Assembly: GCA_001556995.1 (NCBI GenBank)
Contig: LSKF01000047.1
Span: 31,698-95,697 of the forward strand
Source: Erythrobacteraceae bacterium CCH12-C2
GTDB lineage: Bacteria > Pseudomonadota > Alphaproteobacteria > Sphingomonadales > Sphingomonadaceae
Direction: 5' to 3'
Length of the DNA: 64,000 bases
Shown here one piece after another: positions 57,093 to 64,000 of the stretch. The notes below the pieces were generated by a model. It worked only from the letters and a program-made list of their open reading frames with translations. It was not told the DNA's origin and did no database searches. Numbering within the stretch: position 1 is the first letter of the stretch; every line of letters starts with the position of its first letter. The translations under genes were made by a program, and so were the position numbers.

Positions 57093-58934
57093 ATGGCCGA
57101 CCAGTCTCCGCTCGATCTGTTCAAGCAGGCGCTGACCGGCGCGTCGCGGGCGATTGCGCGCGACCCGGAGGTCGAAGTCGCGTGGAGCGCCGATGTGCCG
57201 GGCGCAGCGGGCAATCGCTTCCGCGTGCCCTTGCCGGGGCGCGATCTCCCGGCCGATCAGGTGACCGAAGCGCGCGGCTTTGCTGACTCGTTTGCGCTTA
57301 AGCTGCGCCATCATGACGCCGCGCTTCATGCCAAGTCCGCACCGCCCGAACCCATCGCGCGGGCCTGCTACGATGCGATCGAGCAGGTGCGCTACGAGGC
57401 GCTGGGCGCGAACCGGTTTGGCGGGATCAAGGCCAATCTCGACGCCGCAACCGAAATGCGCACCGCCAGCGACAAGATCGTGCGGGCGCAGAATTCCTCT
57501 GAAGTCCCCTTGCAGACCGCGCTCGCCCTGCTGGTACGCGAGGCGCTGACCGGGGAGGCCGTGCCCAAGAAGGCGCAGGGCGGGATCGAGCTGGTGCGCG
57601 ATTTCCTTGAGGAGAAAGTTGGCGGCGATTTTGCCGCTTTGGCGGACAACATTGGCGATCAGGAGACCTTCCAGAAGCTCGCGCTCGACATGCTGCGCGA
57701 ACTCGATCTGACCCGTCCGACCGAAGCCCCCGACGAGAGCGACAGCGACACGCCCGACGATGAGGACGCCCCCAGCGACGACGAACAGGGCGAGGACGAC
57801 AACCAGGGCGAGGGCGATCCGCAGTCCGCCGAAATCGCAGGCGACATGGCCGAGGGCGAAGGCGACGGCGATCAGACCTCCGAGGCCGAATCCGATGGCG
57901 ACATGTCCGAAGGCGAACCCGGCGAGGAGGGCGACGCCTCCAACGCCCCCGTTCGCCCCAATCGCCCGCAAGGCGAAATCCCCCTCAGCGTCGATTACAA
58001 GGCCTTCACCACCCGCTTCGACGAAGAAGTCGCCGCCCCCGACCTGTGCGACGCCGAGGAACTCGACCGCCTGCGCGCCTATCTCGACAGCCAGCTGACA
58101 GGCCTGCAGGGTGTCGTGACGCGCCTTGCTAACCGCCTGCAGCGCCGCTTGATGGCGCAGCAGAACCGCAGCTGGGATTTCGACATGGAGGAGGGCGTGC
58201 TCGATGCCGCGCGCCTCGCCCGCGTGATCATCTCGCCCGGCACGGCCTTGAGCTACAAGGTCGAACGCGATGTCGAGTTCAAGGACACCATCGTCACGTT
58301 GTTGATCGACAATTCGGGCTCGATGCGCGGCCGCCCGATCAGCATCGCCGCAATCAGCGCCGACATTCTGGCGCGCACGCTGGAGCGGTGCGGTGTGAAG
58401 ACCGAAATCCTCGGCTTCACCACCCGCGCGTGGAAGGGCGGGCAGAGCCGCGAGGCCTGGCTCGCCGATGGCAAGCCGCAGAACCCCGGCCGCCTCAACG
58501 ACCTTCGCCATATCATCTACAAGCAGGCCGACGAGCCTTGGCGCCGCGCGCGCCGCAATCTCGGGCTGATGATGCGCGAGGGGTTGCTGAAAGAGAACAT
58601 CGACGGCGAGGCGCTGATCTGGGCGCACAGCCGATTGCTGTATCGCCCCGAAGAGCGCCGCATCCTGATGGTGATCTCCGACGGCGCGCCGGTAGACGAT
58701 TCGACGCTGTCGGTGAATTCGGCGGGGTATTTGGAGGCGCATCTGCGCAGCGTTATCGAGTGGATCGAGAAGGTCTCGCCGGTGCAGCTGGTCGCGATCG
58801 GGATCGGGCACGATGTGACGCGTTACTATCGCCGCGCGGTGACGATCATGGACGTGGAGCAACTCGGCGGGACGATCATGGAGCAGCTTGCGGAGCTGTT
58901 CGAGGATGAGAAGGGCGTGAAGGGGCGGCGGTGA
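57093..58934 (+). CDS. cobT: Cobaltochelatase subunit CobT
   Basis: A 613-residue subunit of the aerobic cobalt chelatase CobNST, which inserts cobalt in vitamin B12 synthesis. The N-terminal helical domain (about 1-210) is followed by a long acidic linker (about 215-285, many Asp/Glu with Ser/Gly) and a von Willebrand A domain (about 395-600) with the MIDAS motif [14 protein letters not shown]. cobS and cobN are not in the window. CobT homologues can persist without B12 synthesis, so the role here depends on whether cobN is present. Confidence 0.93.
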   Translation: MADQSPLDLFKQALTGASRAIARDPEVEVAWSADVPGAAGNRFRVPLPGRDLPADQVTEARGFADSFALKLRHHDAALHAKSAPPEPIARACYDAIEQVRYEALGANRFGGIKANLDAATEMRTASDKIVRAQNSSEVPLQTALALLVREALTGEAVPKKAQGGIELVRDFLEEKVGGDFAALADNIGDQETFQKLALDMLRELDLTRPTEAPDESDSDTPDDEDAPSDDEQGEDDNQGEGDPQSAEIAGDMAEGEGDGDQTSEAESDGDMSEGEPGEEGDASNAPVRPNRPQGEIPLSVDYKAFTTRFDEEVAAPDLCDAEELDRLRAYLDSQLTGLQGVVTRLANRLQRRLMAQQNRSWDFDMEEGVLDAARLARVIISPGTALSYKVERDVEFKDTIVTLLIDNSGSMRGRPISIAAISADILARTLERCGVKTEILGFTTRAWKGGQSREAWLADGKPQNPGRLNDLRHIIYKQADEPWRRARRNLGLMMREGLLKENIDGEALIWAHSRLLYRPEERRILMVISDGAPVDDSTLSVNSAGYLEAHLRSVIEWIEKVSPVQLVAIGIGHDVTRYYRRAVTIMDVEQLGGTIMEQLAELFEDEKGVKGRR

Positions 58935-59287
58935 GGTTTTCGCTCGCGTCCTTGGCTGCTCTGGCAGCAGGTATTGTGATTTGGACGCTGTCCAATGCCG
59001 CAGGCGACGTCAACGAACCTTGGGACAGCGGAAACTTTCTGATCTTTTATGGAATGGCGTGCTTCATTAGCATGGCTCTCGGCGCGCTTGCAGAACGAGC
59101 AGCTTATGTCACGGGAGCGATTGTAATCTTCGCCATGTTCCCGGTGATGCTCGTCACTAATGGAGAACTTGGAGCGCTATTCGCAGTAGGGCTTTTCTTT
59201 CTGGCGATATTGGCTGTTCCACCGATGCTAGCTGCCCAGCTTGGAGCCGTCTTGCGCAAAAGATTATCCGGAGATCTGGAAGAATGA
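58931..59287 (+). CDS. 118-residue membrane protein of unknown function
   Basis: Start GTG 58931 overlaps the cobT TGA by 4 bases, so it is probably coupled. It has about four hydrophobic segments ([64 protein letters not shown]). The stop also overlaps the ATG of the nitroreductase gene. The local G+C is lower than its neighbours. No family is recognised. Confidence 0.65.
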   Translation: MRFSLASLAALAAGIVIWTLSNAAGDVNEPWDSGNFLIFYGMACFISMALGALAERAAYVTGAIVIFAMFPVMLVTNGELGALFAVGLFFLAILAVPPMLAAQLGAVLRKRLSGDLEE

Positions 59288-59943
59288 ACGTCACCGAAGC
59301 CGTCACCACCCGCCGCTCGATCCGCGCCTTTCTCGACAAGCCGGTCGATCTCGCAACGCTTACCCGCGTGATGGACAAGGCGCGCTGGGCGGCCTCGGGG
59401 TGCAATTACCAGCCGTGGGAAGCCACGATTGTCACCGGCCAGCCGCTCAAGGACTTGCAGGCGAAGCTCTCCACCACCCCGCCGCAGCAGGCCGAGTATG
59501 ATTGGACGGCGCCGGGGCAGGAGCCTGCCTATACCGCGCGGCTCCATGCCATCTCCGCCGGGATGTTCGGCGCGATGGGGATCGCCCGCGATGATGGCGC
59601 GGGGCGGATGGCGGCGATGATGAAGAACACCGTCAGCTTCGGCGCGCCCGCCGTGATGTTCGTCTATTTCCCGCGCCTGATGAAGGAGCCGCAGTGGTCG
59701 GACACCGGCATGTGGCTCGCCACCATCGCGCTGCTGCTGCGCGAGGAGGGGCTCGACAGCTGTTTTCAGGAATACATGGCGCTCTATGCCAATGTGATCC
59801 GCGAGCACCTCGGCATTGATCACGAACGCTACATGTTCTTCTGCGGCATGGCGATCGGCTACCGCGACCCGGAGGCTCCGGTGAACAATTTCGATCGCGA
59901 GCGGGTGCCGCTGGAGGAGCACGTGCGGTTCGTCGGGTTCTGA
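59284..59943 (+). CDS. Nitroreductase-family flavoprotein
   Basis: A 219-residue FMN-dependent oxidoreductase. The N-terminus has EAVTTRRSIRAFLDKP, the FMN phosphate site, then ARWAASGCNYQPWEATIV. Later FGAPAVMFVY and GMAIGYRDPEAPVNNF are typical. It is coupled to the membrane-protein gene before it by a 4-base overlap. The substrate is unknown. Confidence 0.92.
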   Translation: MNVTEAVTTRRSIRAFLDKPVDLATLTRVMDKARWAASGCNYQPWEATIVTGQPLKDLQAKLSTTPPQQAEYDWTAPGQEPAYTARLHAISAGMFGAMGIARDDGAGRMAAMMKNTVSFGAPAVMFVYFPRLMKEPQWSDTGMWLATIALLLREEGLDSCFQEYMALYANVIREHLGIDHERYMFFCGMAIGYRDPEAPVNNFDRERVPLEEHVRFVGF

Positions 59944-59955
59944 CAAATCCCGTCA

Positions 59956-60026
59956 CCCCAGCGCAAGCTGGGGCCTAGAGCGGCAGTCACTTCGCTTTCG
60001 GCCCTAGATCCCAGCTTGCGCTGGGA
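59956..60026. repeat. Paired-hairpin repeat, second family (GCAA loops), nitroreductase-cysS spacer
   Basis: The left hairpin is CCCCAGC-GCAA-GCTGGGG (59956-59973). The right hairpin (60009-60026), read on the other strand, is TCCCAGC-GCAA-GCTGGGA. The two are inverted copies with different outer pairs (C-G and T-A). The flanks GTC and CTAG also match in inverted order. Confidence 0.9.
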
Positions 60027-60053
60027 CGACGGAATGGGGCAAGGGCGGCGCGT

Positions 60054-61502
60054 ATGACCGACCAACCCCTCAAACTGTTCAACTCGCTCACTCGCCAGAT
60101 CGAGGTGTTTGAGCCCGTCCACCCCGGTGAGGCGCGCGTCTACACCTGCGGGCCGACGGTCTATAATTACCAGCACATCGGCAATATGCGCGCCTATGTT
60201 TTCGCCGATACGCTGGGGCGGACGCTTCAGTGGAAGGGCTACAAGCTCACCCATGTCGTCAACATCACCGACGTCGGCCATCTGACGTCTGACGCCGACG
60301 AGGGCGAGGACAAGATGGAGCGCATGGCCGCGCGCGAGGGCAAGAGCGCGTGGGACATCGCGCGCTTCTATCAGGAGGATTTCGAGCGCGATCTCAAGCG
60401 CCTCAATGTCCAGCCCAAACAGCACCCGCGCGCGACTGAGTATGTCGAGGCGATGATCGCGTGGGGCAAGTCGATTGCCGAAAAGCACTGCTATGAGCTT
60501 GAAAGTGGGCTCTATTTCGATGTCTCGACCGTCGCGGATTATGGGCGGCTGGCGCGCGCGAGCACCGATGAGGGTGAAAGCCGCATCGGTGATGTCGAGG
60601 GCAAGCGTAACGCCGCTGACTTTGCGATCTGGCGGCGGACCCCGCCGGGCGAGACGCGGCAGATGGAGTGGGACTCGCCCTGGGGCCGCGGCGCGCCGGG
60701 GTGGCACCTTGAATGCTCGGTGATGGGCGAGGCGCTCTTGGGCTTTCCCTTCGACATCCACACCGGCGGGATCGACCACCGCGAGATCCACCACCCGAAT
60801 GAGATCGCGCAGAATCAGGCCTATTGCTGCACAAATGGCCTCGACGACCCGAGGAATTCGGGCGCAAAAATCTGGATGCACAACAATTTCCTGGTGGAAC
60901 GCTCGGGCAAGATGTCGAAGTCCTCGGGCGAGTTCCTGCGGCTGCAATTGCTGGTCGACAAGGGGTATCATCCGCTGGCGTACCGGCTGATGTGCCTGCA
61001 GGCGCATTATCGCAGCGAGTTGGAGTTCAGCTGGGAGGGTTTGGGCGCGGCGTTGACGCGGCTCAAGCGGATGGTGATGGCGGTCGCCCCGCTGGCTGTT
61101 GTGCAAGCCCAACCCGAAGCCGAACACCCGAAGTTCGCGCCCGTGCTGGCGACATTCGATGCGGCGATGGCGGATGATCTGAACACGGCGATCGCGCTAA
61201 CGGCGCTCGAAGAGGCCATAGCGGTCAAGAAGGTTGACGCCGGGATCAAGCGCGCGGTGATCGAGGACTTGGATACAGTCCTCGGCCTCAACCTCCTCAG
61301 CCTCACCCGCGCCGACCTGCGTATCCGCCCGGTATCAGCTGACCTCACCGAAGCCGAGATCGAAGCCGCGCTCGCCCGCCGCAAGGAGGCCCGCGCGGCG
61401 AAGGATTTCGCCACCTCCGACGCGATCCGCGATGAACTCGCCGCGCAAGGCGTCGAGGTCATGGACGGCGATCCGCTCGGGTGGGAGTGGAAGCTCGCCT
61501 AG
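60054..61502 (+). CDS. cysS: Cysteinyl-tRNA synthetase
   Basis: A 482-residue class I synthetase. The HIGH-type motif reads YNYQHIGNMRAYV, the zinc Cys is in YTCGPTVYN, with WHLECSVMG and the KMSKS loop as GKMSKSSGEFLRL. The C-terminal anticodon part ends ARAAKDFATSDAIRDEL. Length is normal. Inserts relative to E. coli CysS are typical of alphaproteobacteria. Confidence 0.97.
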   Translation: MTDQPLKLFNSLTRQIEVFEPVHPGEARVYTCGPTVYNYQHIGNMRAYVFADTLGRTLQWKGYKLTHVVNITDVGHLTSDADEGEDKMERMAAREGKSAWDIARFYQEDFERDLKRLNVQPKQHPRATEYVEAMIAWGKSIAEKHCYELESGLYFDVSTVADYGRLARASTDEGESRIGDVEGKRNAADFAIWRRTPPGETRQMEWDSPWGRGAPGWHLECSVMGEALLGFPFDIHTGGIDHREIHHPNEIAQNQAYCCTNGLDDPRNSGAKIWMHNNFLVERSGKMSKSSGEFLRLQLLVDKGYHPLAYRLMCLQAHYRSELEFSWEGLGAALTRLKRMVMAVAPLAVVQAQPEAEHPKFAPVLATFDAAMADDLNTAIALTALEEAIAVKKVDAGIKRAVIEDLDTVLGLNLLSLTRADLRIRPVSADLTEAEIEAALARRKEARAAKDFATSDAIRDELAAQGVEVMDGDPLGWEWKLA

Positions 61503-61513
61503 ACCTTCCGTCT

Positions 61514-61591
61514 CTCCGGGCTTGACCCGGGGCCCCGCTCCCTTCAACCGCTTGGCAAAGAAAAGCGGGGCCCCGGATCAAGTCCAGGGAG
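61514..61591. repeat. Paired-hairpin repeat, third family, cysS to dehydrogenase spacer
   Basis: The left unit contains CCGGG-CTTGA-CCCGG followed by GGCCCCGCT. The right unit, read on the other strand, contains TGGA-CTTGA-TCCG followed by GGGGCCCCGCT. The units are inverted and their stems differ. Confidence 0.85.
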
Positions 61592-61611
61592 ACGACAAGG
61601 GGAGAACACAT

Positions 61612-62550
61612 ATGACCATCCTAGCCATGTCCGGGCTGATCCGCCCCATGCTTGAAGCGCGTCTGCCGGAAGGCCTCGACGTGCGCTGGTTCATGTCGGC
61701 CGAAGAAGCGCGCGAGGCCGTTGCCGACGCCGAGATTGGCTGGTTCGACATGAACGACAAGGAGGCGATGGCCGAAACCCTGCGTGCGGCGAAAAAGCTC
61801 AAGTGGCTCAACTCGATCTACGCCGGGCTCGATTTCCTGCCCATGGACGTGCTGATCGAGCGCGGGATCACTGTAACCAACGGGGCTGGGATCAACGCCA
61901 TCACCATCGCCGAATATGTCATCATGGGGATGCTCACCACCGCCAAAGGCTACCGCGAGGTCGTGCGCGCGCAGGACCGGCACGAATGGCTGTTCGATTC
62001 GCCGGGCAAACGCGAACTGGCCGGATCGAAGGCGCTGCTCCTCGGTTACGGCGCGATCGGGCAGCTGATCGAGCCGCGCCTCAAGGCCTTTGACGTCGAC
62101 GTCAGCGTCGTGCGGCGCACCCCCGGCCTAAACACCCTTGGCCCGGATGAATGGCGCGCGCGGATCGGCGACTTTGACTGGATCATCCTCGCCGTGCCCG
62201 CCACGCCCGAGACTGAAGGGATGATCGGCGCGAGCGAGCTGGCGGCGATGAAGGCCGATGCGGTGATCATCAACATCGCGCGTGGCAGCGTGATCGACCA
62301 GCCGGCGCTGATGGAAGCCCTCGAAAAGAAGGCCATCGGCGCGGCTTTTCTTGATGTCACCACGCCCGAACCCCTGCCGCCCGAGCACCCGCTGTGGTCG
62401 CTCCCCAATGCCCACATCACCATGCACCTGTCGGGCCGAGCGCAGGACAAGATGTTCCTGCGCTCAGGCGACCGCTTCCTCGACAACCTCGGCAAATATC
62501 TGCGGGGCGAGCCCGTCGCGCCGATTTTCGACCCTCGGAAGGGGTATTGA
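61612..62550 (+). CDS. D-2-hydroxyacid dehydrogenase (NAD-dependent)
   Basis: A 312-residue dehydrogenase starting at ATG 61612 (GGGGAG upstream). The NAD loop is ALLLGYGAIGQLIEPRL. The catalytic Arg lies in IINIARGSVIDQPAL, the Glu in FLDVTTPEPLPPEHPL, and the His in ITMHLSGRAQDKM. The N-terminal half has a conserved RWFMSAEEAREAVADAEIG region. The substrate is unknown; glyoxylate or hydroxypyruvate reductase-like function is possible. Confidence 0.88.
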   Translation: MTILAMSGLIRPMLEARLPEGLDVRWFMSAEEAREAVADAEIGWFDMNDKEAMAETLRAAKKLKWLNSIYAGLDFLPMDVLIERGITVTNGAGINAITIAEYVIMGMLTTAKGYREVVRAQDRHEWLFDSPGKRELAGSKALLLGYGAIGQLIEPRLKAFDVDVSVVRRTPGLNTLGPDEWRARIGDFDWIILAVPATPETEGMIGASELAAMKADAVIINIARGSVIDQPALMEALEKKAIGAAFLDVTTPEPLPPEHPLWSLPNAHITMHLSGRAQDKMFLRSGDRFLDNLGKYLRGEPVAPIFDPRKGY

Positions 62551-62572
62551 GCCAAGCCGATAGGGGAGGGTG

Positions 62573-62992
62573 TTACCCCTCCTCCAGCAGGAGCAACACC
62601 GCAGTCACCTCCAGCCGCTCCATCGCGCCAAAGCGGTGATCGACCTTGGTCACAGTCGCATCGGCGACCAGTTGGCCGGGGAGGGCGAATTCGTGGTCAG
62701 GCAGGCGCTCGATCAACTCCTCACCGGCTGCCACGGCTTGCGGCCCGCAGAATTCCAGCACCACCTCGTGCCGGGTGCCGGCAAAGGTGATCGAGGCCCA
62801 GGCCTTCTCGCTATGGCCGAGCACCGTGCCGCTGTCGCCCGCCATCTGCAAGAGCGCGCCGCGGACCCGGTCAGCCAGCGTGCGGCGCGGGCGCCGAGGG
62901 CTTGTATGGCGGGCGAGCGACTTGACCTCGATTGGATCGAAATCGGCGAAGATGTGCGCGAAGGGGTCGCGTAACGACTCGGTCAGCATCAT
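62573..62992 (-). CDS. 139-residue hypothetical protein
   Basis: A soluble protein with a basic N-terminal region (LARHTSPRRPRRTLADRV) and a beta-rich C-terminus (HEVVLEFCGPQAVAAGEELI, ADATVTKVDHRFGAMERLEV). Its start overlaps the previous gene's stop by 4 bases. No family is recognised. With its neighbour it forms a two-gene operon divergent from the S24 repressor, which probably controls it. Confidence 0.7.
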   Translation of the reverse strand: MMLTESLRDPFAHIFADFDPIEVKSLARHTSPRRPRRTLADRVRGALLQMAGDSGTVLGHSEKAWASITFAGTRHEVVLEFCGPQAVAAGEELIERLPDHEFALPGQLVADATVTKVDHRFGAMERLEVTAVLLLLEEG

Positions 62993-63192
62993 GCCGCTTC
63001 CTTCACTTCAGCCGCCGCGCGGTCGGCATAGCCCTGCATCCACGCGCGGGTGCGCAGTTCGGTGTCGGGGCGGGGGGTGCGACCCATGCGCAGATCGAGC
63101 ACGAAGCGCGGGTCATGGGCGGCGAGCCGCCCGAATTTGGTGGCGGGCATGGCATAGTCCCGCAGGAAGGTTTCGATGGTCCGAAGCAGCAT
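62989..63192 (-). CDS. 67-residue hypothetical protein
   Basis: Start ATG 63192 (MLLRTIETFLRDYAMPATKFGR), chosen over the upstream start at 63231. Residues 17-40 (TKFGRLAAHDPRFVLDLRMGR) resemble a short helix-turn-helix segment, as in small proteins that recur in alphaproteobacteria. The gene overlaps the 139-residue gene by 4 bases. Function unknown. Confidence 0.65.
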   Translation of the reverse strand: MLLRTIETFLRDYAMPATKFGRLAAHDPRFVLDLRMGRTPRPDTELRTRAWMQGYADRAAAEVKEAA

Positions 63193-63270
63193 GTTTGCGT
63201 CCCTGTTGATGCTGGTTGGGTTGGCGATCATCGGGTGATTCGCCCGATGTTCCTGAAATGTTTCACTGAA

Positions 63271-63307
63271 TTTCCTACTTGTCTAGGAAAAATCCTTCAC
63301 GTAGGAT
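63271..63307. promoter_or_regulatory. Two operator-like palindromes between divergent genes
   Basis: Site 1 is TTTCCTA-CTTGTC-TAGGAAA (63271-63290), with perfect 7-bp arms. Site 2 is ATCCT-TCACGT-AGGAT (63292-63307). Both carry TCCT/AGGA arms and lie just before the repressor start. A related string, AAAAATCCTACGTAG, occurs inside the gene near 63550. Confidence 0.6.
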
Positions 63308-63313
63308 GTTTCC

Positions 63314-63975
63314 ATGTTTCAGCCCTCGCAATCGCCTCCATCATCCCTACAAGGCCCGCGCGCGCGGCTACTGGAATTGTCGCAAATGCGGGGGGTGAGC
63401 TTGACCGCGCTGTCCGATCTTCTCGGGCGCAACCCCTCCTATCTCCAGCAATTCATTCGCAAAGGTTCCCCCCGCAAGCTGGAGGAGCAGGACCGCGCCA
63501 CGCTCGCCCAGTTCTTCGGGGTGGCTGAGGAGGAATTACGTGAGGCACAGGAAAAATCCTACGTAGAGCCGCGTGGGTCGGGCGATTCGGGCGAGTGGGT
63601 GGAGGTGCCGCGGCTCGATCTCGGCGCGTCAGCGGGGCCGGGCCGTGTGGCGGGGGATGAGGCCGCCTTCGACACCTTTCGCTTCTCGCGTCGCTGGCTC
63701 GCGGAGCAGGGACTCGAACGCGCGCAGCTCTCGGCGCTCCGGGTCGAGGGGGACTCGATGGAGCCGCTGCTCAACAATGGCGATGAAATCCTCGTCGATT
63801 GCTCCCCGCGCCCGTTCCGCGATGGCATCCACGTGGTGCGGCTCGGCGACACGCTGATGGTCAAGCGCGTCGCCAGCGCCGGGTCGGGGCGAGTGGCGCT
63901 GCTCTCGCAGAACTTCGCCTATCCGCCGGTCGAGGTCGCTGCCGAGGAGGTCGCGATCATCGGTCGGGTTGTGTG
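63314..63975 (+). CDS. S24-type (LexA/CI-like) repressor, nearly complete
   Basis: About 220 residues are real before the sequence turns into adapter. Residues 24-70 form a helix-turn-helix (GVSLTALSDLLGRNPSYLQQ). The S24 peptidase domain (about 105-220) has the catalytic Ser148 in VEGDSMEPLL and Lys184 in TLMVKRV. The self-cleavage segment expected of LexA (Ala-Gly) is not clear; GASAG at about 104-108 may serve. It is divergent from two small genes and probably represses them and itself. The family usually ends soon after IIGRVV, so only a few residues are missing. Confidence 0.82.
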
Positions 63976-64000
63976 CTGTCTCTTATACACATCTGACGCT
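63976..64000 (+). other. Sequencing adapter (Tn5 mosaic end / Nextera) left at contig end
   Basis: CTGTCTCTTATACACATCT (63976-63994) is the 19-base hyperactive Tn5 mosaic end used in tagmentation libraries, and the following GACGCT continues the read-2 adapter. It interrupts the repressor gene in the middle of a codon, and nothing after 63975 should be read as genome. Confidence 0.97.

Noticed and set aside
56409..58862. 817-codon minus-strand frame opposite tal and cobT
   Set aside because: Both plus-strand genes are unambiguous; the acidic linker of CobT reads as hydrophobic residues on this strand, which explains its apparent membrane character.
63254..63270. Second parS near 63.26 kb (TGTTTCACTGAA)
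   Set aside because: The left half matches but the centre CGTG is broken and the right half differs.
63976..63994. Tn5 inverted-repeat end as a natural transposon
   Set aside because: The exact hyperactive mosaic end followed by Illumina adapter bases at the sequence edge is a library artefact.

Overview
The window looks like chromosome of an alphaproteobacterium close to Erythrobacter/Porphyrobacter (Sphingomonadales). The evidence is high G+C, an F1-ATPase operon atpHAGDC without the F0 genes, a short AtpC, serC-serA-hisZ in a row, a CobT-type cobaltochelatase subunit, and the dispersed inverted hairpin pairs familiar from sphingomonad genomes. No rRNA and no CRISPR array were seen. There is one tRNA (Thr, TGT).

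Layout. 0-2.2 kb: 5' part of a secreted prolyl oligopeptidase and a GT-C membrane glycosyltransferase. 2.2-7.2 kb: the atp operon, read leftwards, ending in a strong terminator and interrupted by two paired-hairpin repeats. 7.4-10.7 kb: a secreted trypsin-like protease with a coupled micro-protein, a DUF1203 protein, and ada, whose start overlaps a perfect 16-bp ParB-binding palindrome (parS). 10.7-22.3 kb: an integrated element next to tRNA-Thr, with a tyrosine integrase, an AlpA-like regulator, a run of small unknown genes overlapping by 4 bp, a possible replication protein carrying four 11-bp iterons inside its gene, an isolated tail tape-measure gene and a secreted BamE-like protein. No capsid, terminase or portal gene is present. 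22.4-31.7 kb: RNase H-like protein, rarA, PadR regulator, GT4 glycosyltransferase, then serC-serA-hisZ.

31.7-40.5 kb: a seven-gene leftward operon (SDR, TIM-barrel, GtrB-like GT2, FAD oxidoreductase, polytopic protein, GtrA, GT2/GT-C fusion). It looks like an enlarged Gtr-type cassette for decorating a surface glycan. 40.6-49.3 kb: an esterase with a Cys-rich N-terminus, purA, L,D-transpeptidase, MarR-like regulator, truncated CysG, lysA, lipoprotein, argH and a TlpA lipoprotein. 49.4-63.2 kb: GST, CPBP protease, Fe-S photolyase, priA, DUF4197, DUF2490, transaldolase, cobT, nitroreductase, cysS, a D-2-hydroxyacid dehydrogenase and two small unknown genes. 63.3 kb to end: an S24-type repressor cut off by 25 bases of sequencing adapter, so the last bases are artefact.

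The most unusual signals are: (1) eight paired-hairpin repeats from three families, in which the two hairpins of a pair never have the same stem sequence though every stem still pairs, all lying between genes read in the same direction; (2) parS at the ada start; (3) the satellite-like element with a lone tape-measure protein and gene-embedded iterons; and (4) the enlarged Gtr-type glycan operon.
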